Shown: piece after piece, positions 8,716 through 18,041 of the stretch
Numbering within the stretch: position 1 is the stretch's first letter
Layout: each line of letters begins with the position of its first letter
Origin: JBCCDY01 sp039030555
Lineage (GTDB): Bacteria; Bacteroidota; Bacteroidia; Cytophagales; Cyclobacteriaceae
Assembly: GCA_039030555.1 (NCBI GenBank)
Contig: JBCCDY010000017.1
Span: 1-64,000 of the forward strand
Direction: 5' to 3'
Length of the DNA: 64,000 nucleotides
Translations under genes and position numbers: made by a program
The notes under the pieces: generated by a model
Told to the model about the DNA's origin: nothing
What the model saw: only the letters and a program-made list of their open reading frames with translations
Databases searched by the model: none

Positions 8716-8898
8716 TTCGGTTTGGGTTTCTATAAGTAATAACGCAGAAAGAGTTCAGGAATGCTGTTATATGGTGTTAATAGATGTAAAATATTGTCAT
8801 GAATAAACTAAAAAGGCGTTAAATCATCTTAAAACCAGAGCAGGTAAAGCTAATCTATAGACCATTAGTGAGATTTATCAAAATAGAATAAATCTAAT

Positions 8899-8927
8899 TT
8901 GAATAGCTCATTAAAGTTTTATCTTTC
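8899..8927 (+). promoter_or_regulatory. candidate Bacteroidota-type promoter for the esterase gene
   Basis: TTG (8899-8901) is followed after 18 bases by TATCTTTC (8920-8927), one base from the known Bacteroidota -7 consensus TAnnTTTG with a TTG -33 element. It lies 27 bases before the TTG start codon of the esterase gene. Assignment is by pattern only. Confidence 0.4.
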
Positions 8928-8953
8928 GTTAAGCATATCAAAACCTATTCATA

Positions 8954-9844
8954 TTGAGCCTTATAAAAGTCTTTTGTCTAGCATTACTCTTTGTACTATT
9001 CCTCTTTTCTTGTGAACGATTTGATGTTTCTAAGCAAGTAATTGTTGAAGAAAATGTTGTTTATGGAGAAAACTTGACGCAAGCTGGACTTGCAACTAAG
9101 CTTTTGCTTGATATTTATAGACCAAATACAAAAAGGGAAGATTTACCTCTATTAGTTCTAATTCATGGAGGTGGATTCAAAACAGGTAGTAAGGAAGGGT
9201 TAAGCAAACTAGCAAGTCAAATAGCTCAAAATGACATTATTGTTGCAGCAATCAATTATCGTTTAATTGATGTTGAAGAATCGTTACAAGCTGGTTTAAG
9301 AGGCATCATTGATGCTGTTTTTGATACTAAATCCGCAATAAGATTTTTAATGAGCTATAATAAGAGGTATAAATTCGATACTGATCGTATATATGTTGGT
9401 GGACACTCTGCTGGTGCCATTACGGCTCTTCATACGGCCTACCTCGATCAATCGTATGAGGTCGTATGGATGGGTGGGATCGAACTCTTGGATTACGTTG
9501 AATTGAATGGAGGGTTGAGAGGAAATAGTGGAAATCAACTTACGCTTAGCCCCTCAATAAAAGGGGTTATTAATATATCTGGTGGTATAACGAATATTTA
9601 CTTTATTCAATCAGGCGGACCTTCGATCTTTAGCATTCATGGAAAAGCCGATAAAACTGTTCCTATTGGTGGAAGTAGATTAACTGAATTCAATATACCA
9701 TTGCAAGGTTCGTCATTAATCCATAACGAAGCTGAACGTGTAGATATTAATTCGACATTAAAAGTACTGAAAGGAGGACACAGCGCTTTTTCCACTTGTG
9801 GGAGCTGCAATAGCGAATTGGTGTATTTTATAAATAGTAATTAA
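8954..9844 (+). CDS. lipoprotein alpha/beta-hydrolase (carboxylesterase/lipase type)
   Basis: A 296-residue protein. The N terminus (LALLFVLFLFSC) is a lipoprotein signal with lipobox Cys20. Oxyanion-hole motif HGGG is at 71-74 and nucleophile motif GHSAG at 150-154 (Ser152). The charge-relay residues probably come from HGKADKTVP (Asp) and GGHSAF (His) near the C terminus. This is the esterase/BD-FAE/hormone-sensitive lipase-like group, which hydrolyses ester bonds. The lipid anchor suggests it faces the periplasm or cell surface. Start is TTG at 8954, the only codon placing the signal peptide at the N terminus. The gene is monocistronic, with its own promoter candidate and a following hairpin. 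Confidence 0.85.
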   Translation: MSLIKVFCLALLFVLFLFSCERFDVSKQVIVEENVVYGENLTQAGLATKLLLDIYRPNTKREDLPLLVLIHGGGFKTGSKEGLSKLASQIAQNDIIVAAINYRLIDVEESLQAGLRGIIDAVFDTKSAIRFLMSYNKRYKFDTDRIYVGGHSAGAITALHTAYLDQSYEVVWMGGIELLDYVELNGGLRGNSGNQLTLSPSIKGVINISGGITNIYFIQSGGPSIFSIHGKADKTVPIGGSRLTEFNIPLQGSSLIHNEAERVDINSTLKVLKGGHSAFSTCGSCNSELVYFINSN

Positions 9845-9888
9845 GTGAGGCTTATAACTAGCTTACTTAGCTTTGATATAAGTCTCAC
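9845..9888. terminator. bidirectional terminator hairpin
   Basis: GTGAGGCTTATA (9845-9856) pairs with TATAAGTCTCAC (9877-9888) over 12 positions with one G-T wobble. It starts right after the esterase stop codon and lies between convergent genes. T-rich sequence follows on the plus strand. Confidence 0.6.
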
Positions 9889-9924
9889 TCCATATTTTGA
9901 TTAGTATTATTTTTTTACTTACAA

Positions 9925-10554
9925 CTAAATGCTAATCACCAACTCATCCATATCTTTTCTCACTTTAGCAAAGTTTTGAGCCGGATCATCGGATGTGCGA
10001 TATCCTAAAGTAACCACCACATACGTTTTGAGTCCTTTTTCAGTAAGACCTAAAATCTCGTCGTACTTAGCTGGGTTTAAACCTTCCATCGGACATGCAT
10101 CAATTTCCATAATAGCACAGGCAGTCAATAAGTTACCCAAAGCCAAATAAGCCTGTCGTGCAGCCCAATCTGTACGTTGATCTCTATCCATCGAGCTATA
10201 AACATTTTTCACCATGCCTCCAAAGCCTTCAATGGACTCTTTTTCCACTTCTCTTACTCTGGCAGCTTTTTCAATGTATTTATCTACTGTAGAATCATCG
10301 ATAGTGGTATCAGCTGCAAAAACCAACAAGTGCGATGCATTAGCTACTTTATCCTGTCTGAAAGAATGTTCCACAAGACTCTCTCGTACACTTTGGTTAG
10401 TTACATTGATGATCTGATAGGGTTGTTGCCCATAAGATGATGCCGATAACTGAATGACTTTCAATAACTTATTAAAATCTTCTTCACTTACTTTTTTAGA
10501 TGAGTCAAATGATTTTACGGCGTAACGCCAGTTTAATTGCTTAATGATATCCAT
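9925..10554 (-). CDS. NAD(P)H-dependent nitroreductase-family oxidoreductase
   Basis: A 209-residue protein of the FMN-binding nitroreductase superfamily, NfsB-like group. N-terminal NWRYAVKSFDSSKKV matches the family's RRSxxxFD/Y-type FMN-contact region. SASSYGQQPYQIINV is the conserved 'S-x-N-x-Q-P-W' loop in variant form. C-terminal TLGYRTSDDPAQ and FAKVRK fit the family, and ACPMEGLNPAKYDEILGL is the typical late helix. Members reduce nitroaromatics, quinones or flavins with NAD(P)H in the cytoplasm. It lies 12 bases downstream of the DUF2452 gene, so the two are probably cotranscribed. Confidence 0.88.
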   Translation of the reverse strand: MDIIKQLNWRYAVKSFDSSKKVSEEDFNKLLKVIQLSASSYGQQPYQIINVTNQSVRESLVEHSFRQDKVANASHLLVFAADTTIDDSTVDKYIEKAARVREVEKESIEGFGGMVKNVYSSMDRDQRTDWAARQAYLALGNLLTACAIMEIDACPMEGLNPAKYDEILGLTEKGLKTYVVVTLGYRTSDDPAQNFAKVRKDMDELVISI

Positions 10555-10566
10555 AATATATTCTAA

Positions 10567-11049
10567 TTATATCTCGTTTTCAGAATTCGTTTCCAATACA
10601 TCCCAGGTGTGGTCGGCTTGAAGTTTTACTTTTGAAATGAAACTTTTGAAAGGCTTGCTTCTACCCCACTCTTTCGGACCAATGAGTGAAAGTACATCAC
10701 CTCCGTCATCAGTTTCATATAAAAAGTATTCTTTCCCCATCACCGGATCAAAGCTAATCTTCGCCTGATAGATCCTTTCAGAAATCGTGATTCTATCTTT
10801 GATCTGTTTAGCCTGCTGCACTAGGGTTTCAACCTGACCATATATTTGCTTAAGCTGATGATTAGTTTGTTCTTCCATCGCCATCAAAGCCTTTCCCTTT
10901 ATTTTACCTTCATCTTCAGGCTTGATTAGAGCACTTCCTGCATGATGTGCATAAGGTAAATTTGAAGGTGAATCAGTTATTTTCTCAAGCTGTTGTTCCC
11001 ATTCTTCATCTGACATTTCAATTGGCTTGGGAACATAATCTTTACTCAT
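10567..11049 (-). CDS. DUF2452 domain-containing protein
   Basis: A 160-residue soluble protein with the DUF2452 signature SPSNLPYAHHAGSALIKPED, then a coiled-coil-like helix (KQIYGQVETLVQQAKQIKDR) and IYQAKISFDPVMGKEYFLYE. It has no signal peptide or membrane segment. DUF2452 proteins are common in Bacteroidota and have no established function. It is the first gene of a likely two-gene operon with the nitroreductase. Confidence 0.85.
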   Translation of the reverse strand: MSKDYVPKPIEMSDEEWEQQLEKITDSPSNLPYAHHAGSALIKPEDEGKIKGKALMAMEEQTNHQLKQIYGQVETLVQQAKQIKDRITISERIYQAKISFDPVMGKEYFLYETDDGGDVLSLIGPKEWGRSKPFKSFISKVKLQADHTWDVLETNSENEI

Positions 11050-11441
11050 ATAAATCGTTTTTCTTTATAACCTATAAATCGAATCTCGGTTTAATTTTGT
11101 TAGGTATTACACATAAAAAATATAGTTTTTTCAGTTCAATTATTCAACAACTGCTGGCAGGTTTCTTCAATCCAATCTTAATATAATTGATGTTATCAGC
11201 TTATTTAACTAGAGTAAGTACTCATTATTATATCCTACTAGGAGCGTGAAATATTCTTGGATTTAACTTTAAACTAAAATCATTTAAAAAGAAAAAACAT
11301 TAAAATAATCTACCTAAGAGATTACCGCACAGTTTTTGTACATTAAAAAATCTTTAATGACCAATAAAAAATATCGCTTATCTTTAAGTATTTATATTCG
11401 AAGCGTTAATGTTAATAAGGATTTCAATTTCAACCTAAACT
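11050..11441. other. 392-bp divergent intergenic region
   Basis: The region lies between the minus-strand DUF2452 gene and the plus-strand desaturase gene and must contain both promoters. It is very AT-rich. TATATTCG shortly before the desaturase start resembles the -7 element TAnnTTTG with one mismatch, but no matching TTG at the right distance was found. No gene or repeat seen. Confidence 0.3.
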
Positions 11442-12539
11442 ATGTCATCAACTGAATTTAAATTTCCAAGGTTTTCGCACGGAACAGGAAGAGATGGTTT
11501 TCTAAAGGATTTGAGAAATAATGTGAACAATTATTTCAAGGAAAACGGGATAACACCCCATGCTAACCTTCAGATGAAAATTAAAACCATTGTAATTTTC
11601 AGTTTGTATTTTGCGCCCTATATACTAATCATAACTGGTGTTGTTACAAGCTGGCCTGCTATTCTGCTTTGCGTACTTATGGGTTTAGCTCAAGCTGGAA
11701 TCGGAATGAGTATCATGCACGATGCCTGCCATGATGCCTATTCATCCAATAAGGTTATAAATAGAATTCTAAGCTATTCCATCAACTTTATAGGAGGCAA
11801 TCGTTCAAACTGGATCGTCCAACATAATGTGAAACACCATACTTACACAAATGTATTTGAAGCGGATGAAGATGTTGACGTTGGTAATATCATCAGGCTT
11901 TCTCCCTATTCTAAAAAATTAAAGATCCACAGGTTTCAGCATATCTATTCTTGGTTCTTATATACTTTGGGTACCATTGGTTGGTTGACGTATAAAGATT
12001 TTCACCAAGCATTGAAATATCGTCCGTTCAAAAAGAATCAAAAGCAATCTTCGTTCACGTTTCACATCACGAAGGTTTTCTTATCAAAAGTATTCTACTA
12101 CAGTTATATAGTGATTATACCTGTCCTAGTCACTGATTTTACCATAGGGCAGGTTATTCTTGGCTTCCTTACCATTCAAATGGTAACTGGCTTGGTACTT
12201 ACGGTCGTTTTTCAGTTAGCACATGTTGTAGAAAATACGGAGCACAGCTCGGCTCCTTTAACTCCTGTTTTAGAGGACTCATGGGCTGTCCATCAGGTAA
12301 AAACAACGAATAATTTTGCTCGAAAAAACAAATTCCTGAACTGGTACCTGGGTGGCCTAAATTTTCAGGTAGAACATCACCTGTTTCCAAACATTTGCCA
12401 TATTCATTACAATAAGATTTCTGAAATCGTTAAAAAGACAGTCCATGAGTATGGTCTTACCTATAATGAACATCCTACGTTTTTACAGGCCTTACAATCT
12501 CACTATCGCTTCTTGAGGACATTGGGATACTCAAATTAA
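11442..12539 (+). CDS. membrane fatty acid desaturase (acyl-lipid/acyl-CoA type)
   Basis: 365 residues with the three histidine boxes of the FA_desaturase family: HDACH, HNVKHH, and QVEHHLFP with the downstream CHIHY. Hydrophobic pairs lie between them (about residues 45-90 and 195-245). The HDxxH...HxxHH...QxxHH pattern with HHLFPNICHIHY is that of the front-end/DesA-linoleoyl-type subgroup. These di-iron enzymes insert a double bond into fatty acyl chains in the membrane using O2 and reduced ferredoxin or cytochrome b5. No fused cytochrome b5 domain is present. It is followed after 9 bases by a ketopantoate reductase gene, indicating cotranscription. Regiospecificity cannot be told from sequence. 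Confidence 0.9.
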   Translation: MSSTEFKFPRFSHGTGRDGFLKDLRNNVNNYFKENGITPHANLQMKIKTIVIFSLYFAPYILIITGVVTSWPAILLCVLMGLAQAGIGMSIMHDACHDAYSSNKVINRILSYSINFIGGNRSNWIVQHNVKHHTYTNVFEADEDVDVGNIIRLSPYSKKLKIHRFQHIYSWFLYTLGTIGWLTYKDFHQALKYRPFKKNQKQSSFTFHITKVFLSKVFYYSYIVIIPVLVTDFTIGQVILGFLTIQMVTGLVLTVVFQLAHVVENTEHSSAPLTPVLEDSWAVHQVKTTNNFARKNKFLNWYLGGLNFQVEHHLFPNICHIHYNKISEIVKKTVHEYGLTYNEHPTFLQALQSHYRFLRTLGYSN

Positions 12540-12548
12540 GTCTTCGAG

Positions 12549-13475
12549 ATGAAGATATTGATTTATGGAATAGGTGGTATTGGCGGCTATTTCGGGGGTC
12601 GAATAGCTCTTACTGACCATGAAGTAACCTTTATAGCTAGAGGAAAGCATCTGGAGGCTATACTGGATAAAGGTTTACAGGTAAAAAGCATTAACGGCGA
12701 TTTTGTAGTTAGTAACGCTAAGGTTGTTGATTCTGTTGAAGGCTTGCCGGCTCAAGATCTTATCTTGATATGTGTTAAAGCCTGGCAGGTAAAGGAAGTA
12801 GCGCCTACTTTAAACAATGTTATCAAAGACAATACGGTAGTTCTTCCACTTCAGAATGGAATTTCAGCACCTGAGTATCTTAGGGCTTCTATACCTGATA
12901 AACATATTTTAGGAGGGCTTTGCAGAATATTCAGTAAGGTTCAAGAGGCTGGAGTCATAGAACATTCAGGGTACGAACCATCTGTGACTTTCGGAGAGCT
13001 CAACGGAACTTTATCGAATCGGGTTAAGGAAATCGATATGATTTTTAAAAATGCTGGTTTTGTATCGGAGCTTACTCAGGAGATCTTAGTTGAGATGTGG
13101 AAAAAATATCTGTTTATCAATGCCACCAGCAGCGTAGGTTCAGTTACCAGGGTTCCTTTCGGAGTCATGAGAACTAATGAGTATAGCAAGAAGCTGCTGA
13201 TTAATGTATTGAATGAAATGTTTGAGGTTTCGAAAAAACTACAAATCGGATTACCGAAAGATATCACCAAACGCATTATGAGCTTTATCGATACTTTACC
13301 GGAAGATGCGACCGCTTCTATGCAAAGGGATATAATGAATGGACTGCCTTCGGAGCTCGAAGATCAAACTGGTGCCATCATAAGACTTGGAAAGCAAAAC
13401 CAAGTCCCCACATCAACCAATCAGTTCATTTATGATGCACTGAAGCCAATGGAAGATTTAGCTAGAAACTCATAG
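12549..13475 (+). CDS. panE: 2-dehydropantoate 2-reductase (ketopantoate reductase)
   Basis: 308 residues. The N-terminal Rossmann motif GIGGIGGYFGGR binds NADPH; LICVKAWQ and LPLQNGISAPE match the conserved cofactor/substrate loop (VKxxQ, QNG). EMWKKYLFINA contains the catalytic Lys region before the helical C-terminal domain (ApbA_C), where SEL(E)DQ-like SMQRDIMNG is conserved. The enzyme reduces ketopantoate to pantoate in pantothenate/CoA synthesis. Located 9 bases after the desaturase and followed directly by a terminator, it is the second gene of a two-gene operon. Some PanE-family members act on other 2-oxo acids, so the substrate is a family inference. Confidence 0.85.
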   Translation: MKILIYGIGGIGGYFGGRIALTDHEVTFIARGKHLEAILDKGLQVKSINGDFVVSNAKVVDSVEGLPAQDLILICVKAWQVKEVAPTLNNVIKDNTVVLPLQNGISAPEYLRASIPDKHILGGLCRIFSKVQEAGVIEHSGYEPSVTFGELNGTLSNRVKEIDMIFKNAGFVSELTQEILVEMWKKYLFINATSSVGSVTRVPFGVMRTNEYSKKLLINVLNEMFEVSKKLQIGLPKDITKRIMSFIDTLPEDATASMQRDIMNGLPSELEDQTGAIIRLGKQNQVPTSTNQFIYDALKPMEDLARNS

Positions 13476-13481
13476 ATTATT

Positions 13482-13499
13482 CGCTTTGAAAAGCGTTTT
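13482..13499 (+). terminator. rho-independent terminator after panE
   Basis: CGCTT (13482-13486), loop TGAA, AAGCG (13491-13495), followed by TTTT (13496-13499). It begins 7 bases after the panE-like stop codon. Confidence 0.65.
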
Positions 13500-13558
13500 A
13501 GCTAAACTTAAAATTCAAAATTGGAATTATTAGATGTCGACTCTTATACTTAAATCGA

Positions 13559-16500
13559 TCAACTTAAAATCTCATCATACTTCGAAACGAACAACTCATA
13601 CTTATTGATCAAATTCAGAATAGAATCTGCTTTTTCTTTAATCTTTATCTCATTTTTCGAATCGATTTCTTTTACTTGACGTATCTCTGAGATTAAACTA
13701 AAAAAATTAATATTTGCCGCTACTGGCCTAATTCTATGCAGGGCTTTTCTTAGTGCATCCAAATCATAAGAACGTTTTACTTTGAAGCATTCCGATTTAA
13801 GGATCTCGAAATCTTCATTGATCATTCCCCTAATAACTTCCCAGGGTTTCCCCGAATCTTGAGCCAATTGTTGGTAAAAAGATAGATCCAATAAAGGCAC
13901 ATTTTTCTTTTCGCTATTGTTCTTATCTACAATTTCTGCCATTAAAGCATAAAGCCTTTCCGCATCTACCGGTTTTGAAACCAAACCGTCCATACCAGAT
14001 AGCCGTATTCTGTTTTTAACATTACCTGACACATCTGCTGTAAAAGCAATAATTGGTATTTGTTTGAATCCTAATTCATTACGAATGTAATTAGCCGTTT
14101 CATATCCATCCATCTCGGGCATATGTAAATCCATCAAAATGAAATCAAACAATCGGCTTCTCAAAAGGTCAATAGCTTCTTTACCCGAGTTTACAGTTTG
14201 GCATTCGATACCCCACATCGAACAATAGCTTTCTATCACAAATTGGTTCGAGGCCACGTCTTCTACATACAAGATCTTCAGCTCTTTGAGACTAATACTT
14301 TTAGGTGAATTCAACTCCTTATTTTTTTTCTTTAAGGCCTTTTTACCAGAGTCTATCAGATCAAAAGGTAATAAAATACTGATTCGTGTACCTCTTCCTT
14401 TTTTGCTTTCTACACTCAATTTTCCCTTAAGCAGATCTGTAAGATTTTTAACAATAGAAAGGCCCAGACCCGTTCCTGGAACATTTTCTTTGGGCTGATT
14501 GGTTGCCTGTCGGAAGGGCTCTAGTATAGTTTCGAGATCTTTATCCGGAATGCCAATTCCGGTATCAATAATTCTAAATTCGACCCATAGAGATTCACCA
14601 GATTTACTTTTAGACTTGACCTCGAGTTTAATGGTTCCTTCATTAGTAAATTTAAGTGCATTACTGATTACGTTATCTAGTATCTGTTTTATTCGGAAGA
14701 CATCGGCCTTTAATACCTTTGGAATAGAATCGTCTATAGTGACTCTAAATTTCAGTTGTTTTTCTTTAGCCTGAACTTTGTATGGTAAAGCATTTTGATT
14801 CAAAAAATCATGAAGATCGAAGCTGGTTTTCTGTACAACCATCTGACCTGCCTTGATCTTATTATAATCTAAAACATCGTTAATTAGCTTGTACAAATGA
14901 TCTGATGATTCTTTTAAAACATCTAATATTTTGATCTGATCATTGTTTGGGTTCTTTTTTCGTAAGAAATGACTAAGCCCAATTATGGAGTTCAAAGGAG
15001 TTCTTATCTCATGACTCATAACAGAGAAGAAATTCTCTTTGGCCTGAGAAGCGTGTTCCAACTCCATTTTTGTGTTGATCAACTTGAATTCATATTCTTT
15101 GATTTTGGTGATATCCGTAGCTGAACTCACCATTCTATATGCTTTGCCATCTTCATTGTAAAAGAACTTACCTCTTGTCAGCAACCATACAGGATGGCCA
15201 TTTTTATGGTAGAGTTGATACTCTCCTTCAAAATCTTTCTTTTTGGCTTTGATGTGGCTCAAAATCTCTTTGTTGAAGCGCTCTTCGTCCCCGGGGATAA
15301 AGTACTCTAAAAACTGTAAAGAGTCATTCGGAAATTCAGCATCCGAATAGCCTAGAATATTCTGAAATTCGCTATCAAAATATAAATGCCTTTCCAAAGG
15401 TCTCCAGTCAATTATACCTGTTTGCCCTGCCTTAGTGGCTAGCTCATATCGTTCTTGGGTAAGTTGAAGTTCTTTCTGTTGAAGTTTAAGCTTTGTTATA
15501 TCGATGCCTATCCCTAAAATGTATTTATCACCATTGGAATCTTCGAAAGGAATCTTCGTCATATCTACGAAAATTTTTCCATATACAGGGCTCGTATATT
15601 CAATCTCATATTTAACTGATTTCCAATTTTCCCTAAGTATCTTTTCCTGGCGTTGAATGAACTTGGTCTCCGTTTCGTGATCATGGAGCTGGTCATGTCT
15701 TTTACCTATTATCTCCTCTGGCTTCTTTCCATAAAGTTTATGAGCTGCACCTGTGTTCATTACAATGAATTCACCTTCCAGGGATTTCATGAAGATCATA
15801 CTCGGATCATTCTCAATAATACTCCTAAGAAGTTCTTCCTTCTCAGAAATCTCTTTTTGAATCTGCTTTTCGATAGTTACATCCTGTATGGTTCCTACAA
15901 TTTTAGTTGGGATATTATAATCCCGCACTAGCCTGGTTTTTACTTGTATATATTTGAGATTTCCTTTTGGGGTAATAATACGGACATGAAAGTCTCCTAT
16001 ATCTGCTTCAAGTGTCTTTTTAAAATTTTCCGACCACAGTTCTACATCCTCAGGATGTATCAACTGCTTTTCAATCTTGAACGGGGGCTCTGAGGAATCT
16101 ACTTCAAGTATTCTATAGGTGCTTTCGGACCAAACCACCAAGTCATTAATTAAGTCAATACTTAAATTTCCTAGTTTAGCGATCTCTTGGGCTTCTCTAA
16201 GGTCTTCCGATATCTTAAGCAAATTCCTTTCTTTTTCCACCAGTTCAGTTACATCCCTGGCTACCGAAGTGAAGCCAATCAGTTTTTTTCTTTTGTTTAA
16301 CATTGGCTTCACTAATATTTCCAACCAGATATAATTTTCTGAAGCGTTTTTATAACGGTATCTTAAAATTTTTCTTGGTACAAGTTCTTCAACTGTTAAC
16401 TGAAGCCCACTTTTTAGACCATCAATATCTTCACGGTGAATTCTTGAAAAAGGAGTGATCTGGTAGAACTCTTCCACTGAAAAACCGAGCATATCTTTAA

Positions 16501-17956
16501 CAGAAGGGCTAACATATTGAAGCTTAAAATCAATATCGTAAAGGGTAATAATATCCCCGGAATTTTCGGCTAGTAATTGATATAACTCATTACTCTTTTC
16601 TAGCTTTTGTTGGGCTGTCTTTCTTTCTGAAATATCATAAGAGTTAACGATGTATCGTTCTAATTCACCTGACTTATCGTACTTTCTATGAACTCTCGAC
16701 TCGAGCCAAATATAGCCTCCATCTTCTTTTTTTATTCTATACTCATAATGACTGTACAATTCTCCCTCATCAGCATCTTGCTGCATACTTTTAACCAATA
16801 ACTGTTTATCTTCAGGATAAATTATATCGTAGTAGTCTATTTCCTTTAAATGTTCAACCGGGTACCCCAGCAATTGACCTACGAATGGAGATACATATTC
16901 AATTTGATGTTTGTGATTATGCAGTGTAATGATATTACTGGAGTAATCCGCTAAGAGTTTGTATAGGTTGTAACTTTTCTCTAATTCATTTTCAAGCCTT
17001 ACCCTATCGCTCACATCTCTATTGATACTCAATATCCTTTTCTTACCGTTAAAGTAAGTCCAGGTAGCATTGAATTCAATATTGAACACATTACCACTTT
17101 TATTGGTGTGAGTTGTTTTGTAGTTACGTAACTTTCCCTCTGAGACAAACCTTTTCATGGTCAACTCATCTTTATACTCTTCAGAAGTAAAGTTTCGCAT
17201 GGAAATGATCCCAAAATCTTCCACTTTTAACTCGTAAAGTTCGCAGGCTTTTGTATTGGCATATTCAATCGTCTCAGCTTCAGAGTCCATTACTATAATA
17301 GCATCATTAGCGTTATCCAACAGATTGGTATAATTATTTAGCGTTTCGTTTAACCATTGCTGATTTTCCTCAAGATCATTCTTATTGTTTATGAGTTGAT
17401 CTTTCTGCTTATCGATTATAGAGTATTCATTCAAGTAAAATTTTTTAATATTATAAGACAAGAATATTCCAACTGCAAATGGCACAATAATGAGCATAAA
17501 CTCCTCAATAGGGTCATCGATAATACCAAATTGAGCAAAGAATTCAGGGAAAAATTGTTCTGCCAAATATAGCCCCGAAATATTCAGTAATGAAAACAAG
17601 GATAATACGATTATGGCCTTTTTAGGCAAAAGAAGAAGTGTGGAGAATACGATCAGAAAGTAGATCATAAAGTTAACCACTGAGTATCCGCCACCAGTTA
17701 TCCAGGCAAGGTTTGCAATAATTATAAATATGACCGTAAACAAATACCGGTTGATCGGTAAGCGATCTAATTTTTCAGCCCTTTTAAGTAAGAAAAAGGA
17801 TAACCCAATGACCACAATTTCAATTTCTACCGAAATCAAGTCATGGATTATGAATAAATCCAAAAGAAAGAAAATACTGGAAGCAACGAGACTAACCTTG
17901 CATAGTAAAATAAATATACTTTGCTCCAGTTTTGTACCCTTAAGTAAATCCCCCAT
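13559..17956 (-). CDS. hybrid sensor histidine kinase, six PAS domains, REC and HPt
   Basis: 1465 residues. Several N-terminal membrane segments (about 10-175) are followed by a coiled coil and six PAS-like domains (starting near residues 210, 335, 460, 595, 720 and 845), some followed by PAC-type segments (RDVTEL, GIGIDITK). The HisKA H-box SHEIRTPLNSIIG has phospho-acceptor His982. HATPase_c motifs DTGIGIP and GTGLGLSIV are intact. A receiver domain follows with Asp1276 (LMDLHMPEMDG), and a C-terminal HPt-like domain carries His1407 (LHRIRP). The His-Asp-His chain lets it pass phosphate to an external regulator, none of which lies next to it. It starts at ATG 17956 and is transcribed alone. 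The sensed signal is unknown. Confidence 0.9.
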   Translation of the reverse strand: MGDLLKGTKLEQSIFILLCKVSLVASSIFFLLDLFIIHDLISVEIEIVVIGLSFFLLKRAEKLDRLPINRYLFTVIFIIIANLAWITGGGYSVVNFMIYFLIVFSTLLLLPKKAIIVLSLFSLLNISGLYLAEQFFPEFFAQFGIIDDPIEEFMLIIVPFAVGIFLSYNIKKFYLNEYSIIDKQKDQLINNKNDLEENQQWLNETLNNYTNLLDNANDAIIVMDSEAETIEYANTKACELYELKVEDFGIISMRNFTSEEYKDELTMKRFVSEGKLRNYKTTHTNKSGNVFNIEFNATWTYFNGKKRILSINRDVSDRVRLENELEKSYNLYKLLADYSSNIITLHNHKHQIEYVSPFVGQLLGYPVEHLKEIDYYDIIYPEDKQLLVKSMQQDADEGELYSHYEYRIKKEDGGYIWLESRVHRKYDKSGELERYIVNSYDISERKTAQQKLEKSNELYQLLAENSGDIITLYDIDFKLQYVSPSVKDMLGFSVEEFYQITPFSRIHREDIDGLKSGLQLTVEELVPRKILRYRYKNASENYIWLEILVKPMLNKRKKLIGFTSVARDVTELVEKERNLLKISEDLREAQEIAKLGNLSIDLINDLVVWSESTYRILEVDSSEPPFKIEKQLIHPEDVELWSENFKKTLEADIGDFHVRIITPKGNLKYIQVKTRLVRDYNIPTKIVGTIQDVTIEKQIQKEISEKEELLRSIIENDPSMIFMKSLEGEFIVMNTGAAHKLYGKKPEEIIGKRHDQLHDHETETKFIQRQEKILRENWKSVKYEIEYTSPVYGKIFVDMTKIPFEDSNGDKYILGIGIDITKLKLQQKELQLTQERYELATKAGQTGIIDWRPLERHLYFDSEFQNILGYSDAEFPNDSLQFLEYFIPGDEERFNKEILSHIKAKKKDFEGEYQLYHKNGHPVWLLTRGKFFYNEDGKAYRMVSSATDITKIKEYEFKLINTKMELEHASQAKENFFSVMSHEIRTPLNSIIGLSHFLRKKNPNNDQIKILDVLKESSDHLYKLINDVLDYNKIKAGQMVVQKTSFDLHDFLNQNALPYKVQAKEKQLKFRVTIDDSIPKVLKADVFRIKQILDNVISNALKFTNEGTIKLEVKSKSKSGESLWVEFRIIDTGIGIPDKDLETILEPFRQATNQPKENVPGTGLGLSIVKNLTDLLKGKLSVESKKGRGTRISILLPFDLIDSGKKALKKKNKELNSPKSISLKELKILYVEDVASNQFVIESYCSMWGIECQTVNSGKEAIDLLRSRLFDFILMDLHMPEMDGYETANYIRNELGFKQIPIIAFTADVSGNVKNRIRLSGMDGLVSKPVDAERLYALMAEIVDKNNSEKKNVPLLDLSFYQQLAQDSGKPWEVIRGMINEDFEILKSECFKVKRSYDLDALRKALHRIRPVAANINFFSLISEIRQVKEIDSKNEIKIKEKADSILNLINKYELFVSKYDEILS

Positions 17957-18041
17957 TGATTACTTCTTATTACATAAATATAAGCTTCTAATGGTTTATA
18001 TTGTTCTTAAAGAGTAACTAATAGTGTTAATCAAGCATAGG

